Shown here piece by piece: positions 14,900 to 22,593 of a DNA stretch of 25,360 bases; the first letter of the stretch is position 1, and every line of letters starts with the position of its first letter. The notes beneath the pieces are model-generated. The model made no database searches. It saw only the letters and a list, made by a program, of their open reading frames with translations, and had not been told where the DNA came from. Position numbers and translations under genes: made by a program. The stretch spans positions 1-25,360 of the forward strand of contig JAZONR010000054.1 in assembly GCA_045654645.1 (NCBI GenBank), given 5' to 3'. The stretch comes from HGM04593 sp045654645 (lineage in GTDB: Bacteria; Bacteroidota; Bacteroidia; Bacteroidales; Bacteroidaceae).

Positions 14900-15775
14900 T
14901 TACATTACATTCAATACCTGCTCCTTTATCTGCTCCAGTTCATCCTTCATCTGCACCACGATATTCTGCATTTCGGCGTGATTGCTTTTGCTACCAAGAG
15001 TATTTATCTCGCGCCCCATCTCCTGCGCTATAAAACCAAGCTTCTTACCCTGGCCACGCTCTTCGGCCATTGTAGAGAGGAAATAGTGCAGATGGTTGGT
15101 AAGACGCTGCTTCTCTTCGTTCACATCAAGCTTTTCAATGTAGAAGATGAGCTCCTGCTCAAGGCGATTGCGGTCGTAGTCTACACCCGCCACCTTTGCA
15201 AGCGCCTCCTCGATGCGTGCACGGATTTTCTCCACCCTTTCCTTCTCGAAGGGCTCCACCGATGCAAGCAAAGCCGATATATTGGATATCTTGTTCTCGA
15301 ATTTGAGCGCCAACGCTTCACCCTCCTGTTTGCGGAAGGCAAGAAGGTCGGCAATGGCAGACTTTATACCCTCAAGCACCACAGCCCACTCCTCATCGGA
15401 AACCTCATAGAGTTCCTTGCGGGCAATCACTTCGGGCATACGCAGCAGCACCTCAAAAAGATTTGCAGGCAATGGCAGGCCTGTATTTTTCGAAACCTCG
15501 GTCATCTGCTCCACATAGCCCTGCATCACAGCCTGATTGAGAGACGGCATATCAGCCTTCTCGCCCTGCTCCACCCATAGAGCAAAATCAACCTTTCCAC
15601 GCTCAAGCTCAGCGGTAATGAGAGAGCGAATTTCCATTTCAAACCCCTTGAACTGAGGAGCAATGCGTGTAGACAAATCCATTGCTTTGCCATTGAGAGA
15701 ACGAATCTCTACACAAATCTTCCTATCCTGAAAAATAGTTACGGATTTACCGTAACCCGTCATTGAATATATCAT
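14900..15775 (-). CDS. YicC/YloC-family endoribonuclease
   Basis: This 291-residue protein opens with the family signature MIYSMTGYG and ends with the conserved C-terminal block KKLGFIAQEMGREINTLGSK (about 244-263) and VVQMKDELEQIKEQVLNVM. E. coli YicC and relatives are RNases linked to small-RNA turnover; acting on RNA in the cytosol is the likely role. The GSKSNHAEMQ stretch has Asn-His where relatives often have Asp-Ala or similar, a small difference of unknown effect. It is the first gene of the operon yicC-gmk-nadD-MORN-DUF3472, matching the common yicC-gmk pairing. Its promoter overlaps a 21-bp palindrome. Confidence 0.93.
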   Translation of the reverse strand: MIYSMTGYGKSVTIFQDRKICVEIRSLNGKAMDLSTRIAPQFKGFEMEIRSLITAELERGKVDFALWVEQGEKADMPSLNQAVMQGYVEQMTEVSKNTGLPLPANLFEVLLRMPEVIARKELYEVSDEEWAVVLEGIKSAIADLLAFRKQEGEALALKFENKISNISALLASVEPFEKERVEKIRARIEEALAKVAGVDYDRNRLEQELIFYIEKLDVNEEKQRLTNHLHYFLSTMAEERGQGKKLGFIAQEMGREINTLGSKSNHAEMQNIVVQMKDELEQIKEQVLNVM

Positions 15776-15819
15776 ATCGAAAAAACATTAAGCCGTGCCA
15801 ATGCACCCATTAATCACTA

Positions 15820-15840
15820 ATTTGGCAAAAATAGCCAAAT
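15820..15840. promoter_or_regulatory. 21-bp operator-like palindrome over the yicC -7 element
   Basis: ATTTGGC (15820-15826), seven bases, then GCCAAAT (15834-15840) form a perfect inverted repeat. On the minus strand the centre reads TATTTTTG (15833-15826), a match to the -7 consensus for yicC. A dimeric regulator bound here would block that promoter. No -33 TTG is visible at standard spacing, which fits a regulated promoter. The regulator is not encoded in the window as far as I can see. Confidence 0.5.
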
Positions 15841-15905
15841 ATTCGGAAAGGAAGGCGTTATCGGGAATTTTTTTGCAGCAAGAGTGTGAAACTTATTTAA
15901 AAAAA

Positions 15906-15945
15906 TATATTTGTTAGTTATTGTAATAATTAATTCTTAAATTTG
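15906..15945 (+). promoter_or_regulatory. Candidate -7 elements for the tsaB operon
   Basis: TATATTTG at 15906-15913 and TAAATTTG at 15938-15945 both match TAnnTTTG on the plus strand. Neither has a TTG at 19-21 bases upstream. Transcription would start near 15920 or 15952, leaving a leader of about 45-75 nt before the ATG at 15996. Confidence 0.45.
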
Positions 15946-15995
15946 CAGTTAATAACCCTAAATTGGCGCAGTCCAATAAAAACATTCCAAAAATA

Positions 15996-16700
15996 ATGAC
16001 AACAGTAATACTGCATATCGAAGCCTCCACCGGCATCTGCTCAGTGGCATTGAGCCAGGATGGGCACGTTTTTTTTGAAAGAGTGAACCGCGAAGAGATG
16101 TCGCACGCCAAGGTTCTTGCGCCGTTTGTGGAGGAGGCTTTGCAAACTGCCGACAGCCAAGGAGCAAAAATCAATGCCGTGGCATTGAGCAGCGGCCCAG
16201 GGTCATATACAAGCCTCAGAATTGCATCATCCACAGCCAAAGGAGTCTGCTATGGCCGCAACATTCCACTGATATCGTTGCCAACCACCGCAATAATGTG
16301 CGTTCCGGTGCTGTTCCGCGATGACATTGATGAGAACGCCCTGCTTTGTCCTATGATTGATGCAAGACGCAACGAGGTCTATGCAACAGTGTATGACCGC
16401 GCACTGAACGTTGTAACCCCCACACACGCCGAGGTTGTAACCCCCGAAAGCTACCGCGAGCTGCTCGACAAACAGCCCATCTACTTCTTCGGCAACGGCG
16501 CCGGCAAGTGCAGCAGCATAATAGACCATCCCAACGCCCATTTTCTCACAGGGCACAGCAACCCGCTGGCAAAGAATATGATGCCATTGGCCGAGAGAGC
16601 CTGGTTTGATGAGAAGTTTGAGGATATTGCCTACTTTGAGCCATTCTACCTGAAGAACTTCATCGCTGCCAAGCCAAAAGATTTATTGAAGGACTTTTAA
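15996..16700 (+). CDS. tsaB: tRNA threonylcarbamoyladenosine biosynthesis protein TsaB
   Basis: TsaB is the inactive ASKHA-fold partner that helps TsaD transfer the threonylcarbamoyl group to A37 of ANN-decoding tRNAs. The 234-residue protein begins ILHIEASTGICSVALSQDG (5-23), the phosphate-1 strand-turn-strand of the fold, and has ALSSGPGSYTSLRI around 63-76, close to the family GPGSFTGLRIG. PMIDARRNEVYATVYD (about 118-133) is also characteristic. The ATG at 15996 fits the fold's start; an upstream TTG is rejected. It opens a nine-gene operon and lies 15 bp before the DUF4290 gene. Confidence 0.92.
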   Translation: MTTVILHIEASTGICSVALSQDGHVFFERVNREEMSHAKVLAPFVEEALQTADSQGAKINAVALSSGPGSYTSLRIASSTAKGVCYGRNIPLISLPTTAIMCVPVLFRDDIDENALLCPMIDARRNEVYATVYDRALNVVTPTHAEVVTPESYRELLDKQPIYFFGNGAGKCSSIIDHPNAHFLTGHSNPLAKNMMPLAERAWFDEKFEDIAYFEPFYLKNFIAAKPKDLLKDF

Positions 16701-16715
16701 CCCCCGCATACAGCT

Positions 16716-17324
16716 ATGATGGAATACAATACCAAACAGAAGAAACTGCCACTGCCCGAATATGGGCGCTCTGTGCAGAAGATGGTTGATCACGCACTCA
16801 CTATAACAGACAGAGAGGAGCGCCAACAATGCGCCGAGACTATCGTGCACATAATGGGCAGTATGTTTCCCAACCTGCCCAATCAAGAGCGCAAGCTGTG
16901 GGACCATTTGGCAATTATGTCCGATTTTCAGCTCGACATAGACTACCCCTGCGAAGTAATCAAAAGAGAGGAGTTCCACGTGCTGCCACAGCAGGTACAC
17001 TACAGCAACGGCGAGATACGCAACAGGCACTATGGACGCATCGTGGAGGAGATGATTGCCCACGCACTCACCCTTGAGGAGGGCGAAGAGAGAGAGCAAT
17101 TCGTTGAGCTCATACTCATACAAATGAAAAAGAACTACATCGCCTGGAACAAGGATGGTGTAGAGGATAAAAAAATTCTCGAAGACTTGAGAATATACAC
17201 AAAGGGTGCCATAAATATTGCCGATAGAGAGATAAAAATCACAGCCGGGAACAACAGCACCCAGCGCAACAACACAGGCGGAAAACGCAATAACGGCAAA
17301 AAACAGTTCAAAAGAAAATTCTAA
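16716..17324 (+). CDS. DUF4290 protein
   Basis: This 202-residue soluble protein has no signal or membrane segment. It matches DUF4290, a Bacteroidota-specific family usually encoded just before murA. It contains two similar segments: YGRSVQKMVDHALTITDREER (16-36) and YGRIVEEMIAHALTLEEGEER (about 104-124), so it probably arose by internal duplication of a helical unit. The last 30 residues are rich in Asn, Lys, Gly and Arg and likely disordered; they could bind RNA or another polyanion, which is only a guess. Two ATGs in tandem (16716 and 16719) could both serve as the start. It is followed by murA after 12 bp. Its function is unknown. Confidence 0.85.
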   Translation: MMEYNTKQKKLPLPEYGRSVQKMVDHALTITDREERQQCAETIVHIMGSMFPNLPNQERKLWDHLAIMSDFQLDIDYPCEVIKREEFHVLPQQVHYSNGEIRNRHYGRIVEEMIAHALTLEEGEEREQFVELILIQMKKNYIAWNKDGVEDKKILEDLRIYTKGAINIADREIKITAGNNSTQRNNTGGKRNNGKKQFKRKF

Positions 17325-17336
17325 AACACGACAGCT

Positions 17337-18641
17337 ATGGCATCATTCATAATAGAAGGCGGACACAAGCTTTGCGGCGAAATAACCCCACAAGGAGCAA
17401 AGAATGAAGTGCTGCAGGAGATCTGCGCCACGCTGCTCACAAGCGAAAAAGTTACAATAGAGAACATCCCCGATATTGCCGATGTAAACAACCTCATCAA
17501 CCAGCTCATCAATATGGGTGTTTCTGTTACACGCAACGGCGTGGGTTGCTTCACCTTTCAGGCCGACAATGTAAACCTCGACTACATCGACAGCGAGGAG
17601 TACATAAACGGCTGTGCAAGGCTGCGCGGCTCGGTGATGTTCATAGGCCCGCTTGTGGGCAGGTTTGGCAAGGCAACAATGTCGGAGCCGGGAGGCGACA
17701 AAATTGGACGCAGAAGGCTCGACACACACATCATCGGCCTTCAGAAACTTGGCGCAGAGTTCTCTTTCGACAGAGAAAAGAGAGTCTATCGCATGAAGGC
17801 GAAATCCTTGAAAGGCTGCCCGATGCTGCTTGAAGAGGCCTCGGTAACTGGCACCGCCAACATCATTATGGCAGCAGTGCTTGCCCAGGGCACCACAACC
17901 ATCTACAACGCCGCCTGCGAGCCCTATATACAACAGCTATGCCGTATGCTCAACAAGATGGGAGCGAAAATTTCGGGCATTGCCAGCAACCTGCTCACCA
18001 TCGAGGGCGTAAAGGAACTTGGCGGGTGCACGCACAGAGCTCTCCCCGATATGATTGAGGTAGGCAGCTTCATAGGAATGGCCGCTATGACCAAGAGCGA
18101 GCTCACAATTAAGAACGTATCGTTCGAAAATCTTGGAATTATCCCCGAGAGTTTCGGACGTCTCGGCATAAAATTCGAACAAAGAGGTGATGATATTTTC
18201 ATCCCGTCGCAGGAGCACTATGAGATTGATTCGTTCATCGACGGCTCTATTATGACCATAAGCGACGCCCCCTGGCCGGGACTGACCCCGGACCTCTTGA
18301 GCGTGCTATTGGTAACAGCAATACAGGCAAAGGGAAGCGTGCTCATTCACCAGAAGATGTTCGAGAGCCGTCTCTTCTTTGTGGACAAACTCATTGATAT
18401 GGGCGCGCAGATTATCCTTTGCGACCCCCACCGCGCTGTGGTTATTGGACACGACAGACGTTTCACCCTTAAACCACGCTCAATGAGTTCACCCGACATA
18501 AGGGCCGGTATAGCGCTACTCATTGCAGCAATGAGTGCCGACGGAGTGAGCCGCATCGACAACATTGAACAGATTGACCGCGGATACCAGAACCTTGAAG
18601 AGAGACTTAATCAGATTGGTGCAAAAATAACACGTTCATAA
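17337..18641 (+). CDS. murA: UDP-N-acetylglucosamine 1-carboxyvinyltransferase, Asp-type active site
   Basis: The enzyme transfers enolpyruvate from PEP to UDP-GlcNAc, the first committed step of peptidoglycan synthesis. At 434 residues it has the usual length. The substrate-binding GAKNE is at 20-24 (Lys22, Asn23). The active-site loop reads EPGGDKIGRRRLDTH at 117-131: Asp121 replaces the Cys115 of E. coli MurA, which fosfomycin alkylates. TPDLLSV later supplies the catalytic Asp. Asp-type MurA enzymes, as in Mycobacterium and Borrelia, are active and resist fosfomycin, so the same is expected here. The gene is 12 bp after DUF4290 and 12 bp before rimM. Confidence 0.95.
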   Translation: MASFIIEGGHKLCGEITPQGAKNEVLQEICATLLTSEKVTIENIPDIADVNNLINQLINMGVSVTRNGVGCFTFQADNVNLDYIDSEEYINGCARLRGSVMFIGPLVGRFGKATMSEPGGDKIGRRRLDTHIIGLQKLGAEFSFDREKRVYRMKAKSLKGCPMLLEEASVTGTANIIMAAVLAQGTTTIYNAACEPYIQQLCRMLNKMGAKISGIASNLLTIEGVKELGGCTHRALPDMIEVGSFIGMAAMTKSELTIKNVSFENLGIIPESFGRLGIKFEQRGDDIFIPSQEHYEIDSFIDGSIMTISDAPWPGLTPDLLSVLLVTAIQAKGSVLIHQKMFESRLFFVDKLIDMGAQIILCDPHRAVVIGHDRRFTLKPRSMSSPDIRAGIALLIAAMSADGVSRIDNIEQIDRGYQNLEERLNQIGAKITRS

Positions 18642-18653
18642 ACACGCCGCAAA

Positions 18654-19163
18654 ATGCTTAAAAAGGAGGATTTCATATATTTCGGCAAGTTCCTGAAGCC
18701 CCACGGCACAAAGGGCGAGATTGGGCTTCAAGGCGACACCCTTGCTCTTGGCGATGGATGTGACTATGTCGCCTGCGACATTGATGGTATATTGGTGCCG
18801 TTTTTCTTCGAGACCAAGCGCCCTAAAGGCGAGGACACTCTCATTGTGAAAGTTGAAAGAATGGAAACGGCCGAAGAGGTGCGCTATCTCACAAACCGCG
18901 ACGCCTACATTCCACGCAAATGGGCCGAGGAGAGCGATGAAGTTTCGCTAAACTATTTTATAGGATTCACGGCGGAAGACAGCACATTGGGGCTGCTTGG
19001 AGAGATTATAGAGATTGACGAAAGCACCATAAATACCCTCTTTGTGGTGGAGGGCAACAATGATGAGATACTTATCCCCGCTCAGGAAGAGTTCATCACC
19101 GGCATTGACCACGAGAATAGGATAATTATGTTCGACCTGCCCGAGGGACTTGTTTCCCTCTAA
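18654..19163 (+). CDS. rimM: Ribosome maturation factor RimM
   Basis: RimM binds S19 in the pre-30S particle and assists 16S rRNA 3'-domain folding. The 169-residue protein has the N-terminal RimM domain starting with FIYFGKFLKPHGTKGEIGL (7-25), the conserved GKxxxPHGxxGE pattern, and a C-terminal PRC-barrel-like domain beginning at YFIGFTAED and including LLGEIIEID and ILIPAQEEFI. Length and order are normal. It is 12 bp after murA and 12 bp before the M23 gene, an arrangement common in Bacteroidales. Confidence 0.93.
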   Translation: MLKKEDFIYFGKFLKPHGTKGEIGLQGDTLALGDGCDYVACDIDGILVPFFFETKRPKGEDTLIVKVERMETAEEVRYLTNRDAYIPRKWAEESDEVSLNYFIGFTAEDSTLGLLGEIIEIDESTINTLFVVEGNNDEILIPAQEEFITGIDHENRIIMFDLPEGLVSL

Positions 19164-19175
19164 AGAAACAGATCT

Positions 19176-20030
19176 ATGAAGAAGAAAATATTCCGCAGCA
19201 GGCTACTGCGAAAGTACCGCCTGACGATACACAACGAGAACAAGCTCGAAAACGTGCTTGGCTTCTACATCTCCCCTCTTTGGGTAATTCTCTCGCTCTT
19301 CTTCTCATTCCTGCTTGTTGCAGGAGTCATATATCTTGTAATAATGTTCACTCCGGTGGGCTCACTGTTGCCGGGCTATGTAAGCCAGGTAACCAAGGAC
19401 AAATTCGTGAGCAACAGCCTTCGCGTGGATTCGCTGATGAACGAGGTGAGGAAGCAGGATATCTACCTGGCCAACATACGTGCCATAATGAGCGGCGAGA
19501 TTACTGCCGACTCCATTAAAAACTCGTTGTTGCCCGTCTCAAGCGACAGCATCTCAATAGAGACCACAGAGCTTGAGGCTAAATTTATGAAAGAGTGGGA
19601 AGAGCGCGAAAGATACAACCTTACCTCACAGGCTGCAAGCGTAGCAGCACTGCAAGAGATAAACCTGTTTCGCCCCATACAGGGCCGCATAGAAAAAGAC
19701 TATGACCCCGGCAATGGGCACTATGGAATTGACATTGCCGAAGCCGCAGGAGAAAGCATTGTGGCCATTTACGACGGCACAGTGGTCTTTAGCGACTACA
19801 CAGCCAACGATGGCTTCACCATTGTGGTGCAGCATCGAGAGAACCTCATTTCGGTATACCGCAACTGCTACCGTCTGCTGAAGAAGGTTGGCGACAAAGT
19901 ATACGGCGGTGAGGTAATTGCCACCCTAAGCGACGGAAGCGGAAACGAAAATCACAGAAAGCAGTTCCTGCACCTGGAGCTATGGCACAGAAGCAAACCG
20001 CTTGACCCTAACATATACATCGCATTCTAA
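19176..20030 (+). CDS. Membrane-anchored M23 (LytM)-domain protein, apparently degenerate
   Basis: This 284-residue protein has a basic cytoplasmic start, one membrane segment (about 34-57), a periplasmic linker that is probably helical (about 75-160) and a C-terminal LytM/M23 domain (165-284). The first zinc motif is kept (HYGID, His182 and Asp186), and the last zinc His is probably His266 in FLHLELW. The two catalytic histidines are not: the usual YxH is YRN (228-230), and the usual HLH reads FLH (264-266). It may therefore bind metal without cutting peptidoglycan, like regulatory LytM factors that activate amidases (EnvC, NlpD). Related Bacteroidota proteins keep these histidines, as I recall. 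It sits 12 bp after rimM and 11 bp before dxr, the typical place for this family. Confidence 0.85.
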   Translation: MKKKIFRSRLLRKYRLTIHNENKLENVLGFYISPLWVILSLFFSFLLVAGVIYLVIMFTPVGSLLPGYVSQVTKDKFVSNSLRVDSLMNEVRKQDIYLANIRAIMSGEITADSIKNSLLPVSSDSISIETTELEAKFMKEWEERERYNLTSQAASVAALQEINLFRPIQGRIEKDYDPGNGHYGIDIAEAAGESIVAIYDGTVVFSDYTANDGFTIVVQHRENLISVYRNCYRLLKKVGDKVYGGEVIATLSDGSGNENHRKQFLHLELWHRSKPLDPNIYIAF

Positions 20031-20041
20031 ACTGCAGAAAA

Positions 20042-21202
20042 ATGGAAGAGAAAAGAAAAAGATGCATAGCAATACTGGGCTCCACAGGCTCAATAGGCAC
20101 GCAAACACTACAAGTTGTTGAAGAACACCCCGAAAGTTTCGAGGTATATGCCATAACAGCCAACACCCGCGTCGAGGAGCTCATTCAACAGGCAAGGAAA
20201 TTCATACCCGAGGCCGTTGTTATTGCTGATGAGAGCAAATACCCAAGACTCAAAGAGGCGCTCGACGACCTTCCCATAAAAGTTTATGCGGGCTACGAGG
20301 CTATATGCCAAATAGTGGAAGCCGGCCCCATTGATGTTGTAGTTACGGCTATGGTAGGTTTCTCGGGCCTGCGCCCCACCATAAACGCCATAAAGGCAGG
20401 AAAAGCAATTGCACTTGCCAACAAAGAGACAATGGTTGTTGCCGGCGAACTCATCAATGCTTTAGCTATGGAACACCAAACCCCCATCCTGCCTGTCGAT
20501 TCGGAACACTCTGCCATCTTCCAATGCCTTGCCGGCGAAATGCACAATAGGGTTGAGAAACTCATTCTCACAGCATCGGGCGGCCCGTTCCGCACATTTA
20601 CCAAGGAGCAACTCGAGCACGTTACACGTCAGCAGGCGCTAAAGCACCCCAACTGGAGTATGGGAGCCAAGATTACCATAGACTCGGCCTCGATGATGAA
20701 TAAGGGTTTCGAGGTTATGGAGGCGAAGTGGCTGTTTGGCGTGGGCGCCGAGGATATAGAAGTGGTGGTGCATCCGCAATCGGTCATCCACTCAATGGTG
20801 CAGTTCGAGGATGGAGCAATTAAGGCACAGTTGGGCACACCCGATATGCGTCTGCCCATTATGTATGCACTCACCTACCCCACACGCCTGCCGTCTACTT
20901 TCGGCCGCATAGACTGGAACACTTTAAAGGAGCTGACCTTTGAAAAGCCAAATATGGAGCTCTTCCCCAACCTGCGCCACGCCTATAACGCACTGGCAAC
21001 GGGCGGCAACATACCTTGCGTTGTGAATGCCGCAAACGAAGTGTGCGTTGCTGCATTTCTCGAGGAGCGCATAAAGTTTACCGATATGCCCAAGCTCATT
21101 GAGCGTGCAATGTCAAACGCAGAGTACATCCTCAAGCCAACACTCGAGGAGTACATTGAGACCGACCTTGTAACAAGACGCAAGGTGAGTGAATGGATTT
21201 AA
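20042..21202 (+). CDS. dxr: 1-deoxy-D-xylulose 5-phosphate reductoisomerase
   Basis: The enzyme makes 2-C-methyl-D-erythritol 4-phosphate from DXP with NADPH, the committed step of the MEP isoprenoid pathway. The 386-residue length is standard. NADPH motif LGSTGSIGTQTL is at 12-23, LANKETMV at 125-132, the metal residues Asp153 and Glu155 are in PVDSEHSAIF, the phosphate loop ASGGPF is at 178-183, and HPNWSMGAKITIDSASMMNK followed by GFEVMEA (202-228) holds the flexible loop and the third acidic ligand. All key residues are present. It supplies precursors for undecaprenyl carrier lipid, which fits its place between cell-wall and envelope genes. rseP follows after 28 bp. Confidence 0.96.
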   Translation: MEEKRKRCIAILGSTGSIGTQTLQVVEEHPESFEVYAITANTRVEELIQQARKFIPEAVVIADESKYPRLKEALDDLPIKVYAGYEAICQIVEAGPIDVVVTAMVGFSGLRPTINAIKAGKAIALANKETMVVAGELINALAMEHQTPILPVDSEHSAIFQCLAGEMHNRVEKLILTASGGPFRTFTKEQLEHVTRQQALKHPNWSMGAKITIDSASMMNKGFEVMEAKWLFGVGAEDIEVVVHPQSVIHSMVQFEDGAIKAQLGTPDMRLPIMYALTYPTRLPSTFGRIDWNTLKELTFEKPNMELFPNLRHAYNALATGGNIPCVVNAANEVCVAAFLEERIKFTDMPKLIERAMSNAEYILKPTLEEYIETDLVTRRKVSEWI

Positions 21203-21230
21203 AGCAATATTAAAAAGAATATAACGGATT

Positions 21231-22568
21231 ATGGAGATTTTTTTGACACGCGCACTGCAGCTCATCCTTGCGTTGAGCATATTGGTGCTTGTTCACGAGT
21301 TTGGACACTTCCTTTTTGCAAGGGTGTTCAAGGTAAGGGTAGAGAAGTTCTACCTCTTTTTTGACTGGAAGTTCTCACTATTCAAATGGAAACCCAAAAA
21401 CAGTGAAACTGAGTATGGAATTGGTTGGGTTCCCCTTGGAGGATACTGCAAAATTGCAGGAATGGTTGATGAGTCTATGGACACAGAGCAGATGGCAAAG
21501 CCTGCCGAGCCTTGGGAGTACCGTTCCAAGCCCGCTTGGCAGCGCCTGTTCATAATCATTGGCGGTGTGCTTTTTAACCTCATCCTTGCACTCTTCATCT
21601 ATTCAATGGTGCTTTTCACCTGGGGCGACAAGTATATCGACCTGCAGAAGATTGAGAACGGCTTTGTATTCAATGAGAAGGCCAAGGAGATTGGATTCCG
21701 CGATGGTGATATGATTCTGAAGATGGATGGCAAGGAGGCACACGAGCTCTACCTTGACAAGGTGCGTGCCGTTGAGATTTTCCGTCAGATATGCGATGCC
21801 GACACTGTAACAGTGATGCGCCACGGCAAAGAGGTGAATATTGGCATCCCGGCCTCACTGGGCTTGCTCGATATGAACAAGCCTTCACTGTTCCTAACCA
21901 CAAGAATATTGCCCATAATAGGCGAAATTGACTCGGATGGAGCCGGTGCTGCGGCCGGAATGTTAAAGAACGACCGCATAATCACCATTGACAACAAGAT
22001 GATATACTCTTGGGGCGACATAAAGGCTACTATGGATGAACTAAAGAAGGAGGGAAAGAGCACATTCAACATTGAGGTGATGCGCGACAGCCTTGTTACC
22101 CTCACTGCAACAGCAGATACCACATATCTTCTTGGAGTTATCCCCCAGGGCAACGACTATCCTGTGGAGAAGACATCATATTCGTTCTTTGCATCGTTCC
22201 CCGCCGGTGTTTCATACGCTATAGGTGTGTTGCGCGGCTATGTGAGCGACTTCCAGTATGTATTCACATCCGAGGGCTCAAAATCGGTTGGTATGTTCGG
22301 CTCAATAGGCAGCCTGTTCCCGGCTCAATGGAACTGGCACGAGTTTTGGCTGATGACAGCCTTCCTCTCAATTGTGCTGGCCTTTATGAACATTCTGCCC
22401 ATTCCGGCGCTCGACGGCGGACACGCACTCTTCCTCATTGTTGAGATTATTACCCGCAAGCAGCCAAGCGTTAAGTTTATGGAGCGCGCACAGGTAGTGG
22501 GTATGCTGCTGTTGCTTGGTCTGTTCCTGCTTGCAACATATAACGACCTTATGAAGTTCGTTTTCTGA
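21231..22568 (+). CDS. rseP: RseP-family site-2 intramembrane zinc metalloprotease
   Basis: This 445-residue inner-membrane protease belongs to the M50 family, which cuts substrates within the membrane: anti-sigma factors in stress signalling, and remnant signal peptides. Zinc motif HEFGH is at 22-26 in the first membrane segment. The third ligand is Asp395 in NILPIPALDGGHALF near the C-terminus. Two PDZ-like modules lie between, one around FNEKAKEIGFRDGDMILKMD and one at IGEIDSDGAGAAAGMLKNDR. Four membrane segments are visible, the last ending at LLLLGLFLLATYNDL. The dxr-rseP order is widely conserved. No anti-sigma factor or sigma factor gene is in the window. Confidence 0.94.
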   Translation: MEIFLTRALQLILALSILVLVHEFGHFLFARVFKVRVEKFYLFFDWKFSLFKWKPKNSETEYGIGWVPLGGYCKIAGMVDESMDTEQMAKPAEPWEYRSKPAWQRLFIIIGGVLFNLILALFIYSMVLFTWGDKYIDLQKIENGFVFNEKAKEIGFRDGDMILKMDGKEAHELYLDKVRAVEIFRQICDADTVTVMRHGKEVNIGIPASLGLLDMNKPSLFLTTRILPIIGEIDSDGAGAAAGMLKNDRIITIDNKMIYSWGDIKATMDELKKEGKSTFNIEVMRDSLVTLTATADTTYLLGVIPQGNDYPVEKTSYSFFASFPAGVSYAIGVLRGYVSDFQYVFTSEGSKSVGMFGSIGSLFPAQWNWHEFWLMTAFLSIVLAFMNILPIPALDGGHALFLIVEIITRKQPSVKFMERAQVVGMLLLLGLFLLATYNDLMKFVF

Positions 22569-22593
22569 TAAACATCAAAAAGGAGATGCTTCT

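Larger units (their letters stand above)
15776..15995. other. Divergent promoter region between yicC and tsaB
   Basis: These 220 bases hold no gene. They contain the yicC -7 element inside a palindrome (15820-15840), a T-run, and two -7-like elements facing tsaB. The frame of tsaB extends back to a TTG at 15963, but the ATG at 15996 directly precedes the first beta strand. Confidence 0.6.

Noticed and set aside
14288..15580. 430-codon plus-strand frame opposite nadD, gmk and yicC
   Set aside because: It lies antisense to three well-supported genes, with His/Leu-rich translation typical of a shadow frame and no family match.
15963..15995. TTG start for tsaB
   Set aside because: The ATG at 15996 directly precedes the first strand of the fold. 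The 11 extra residues match nothing in the family, and the TTG is close to the likely transcript start.
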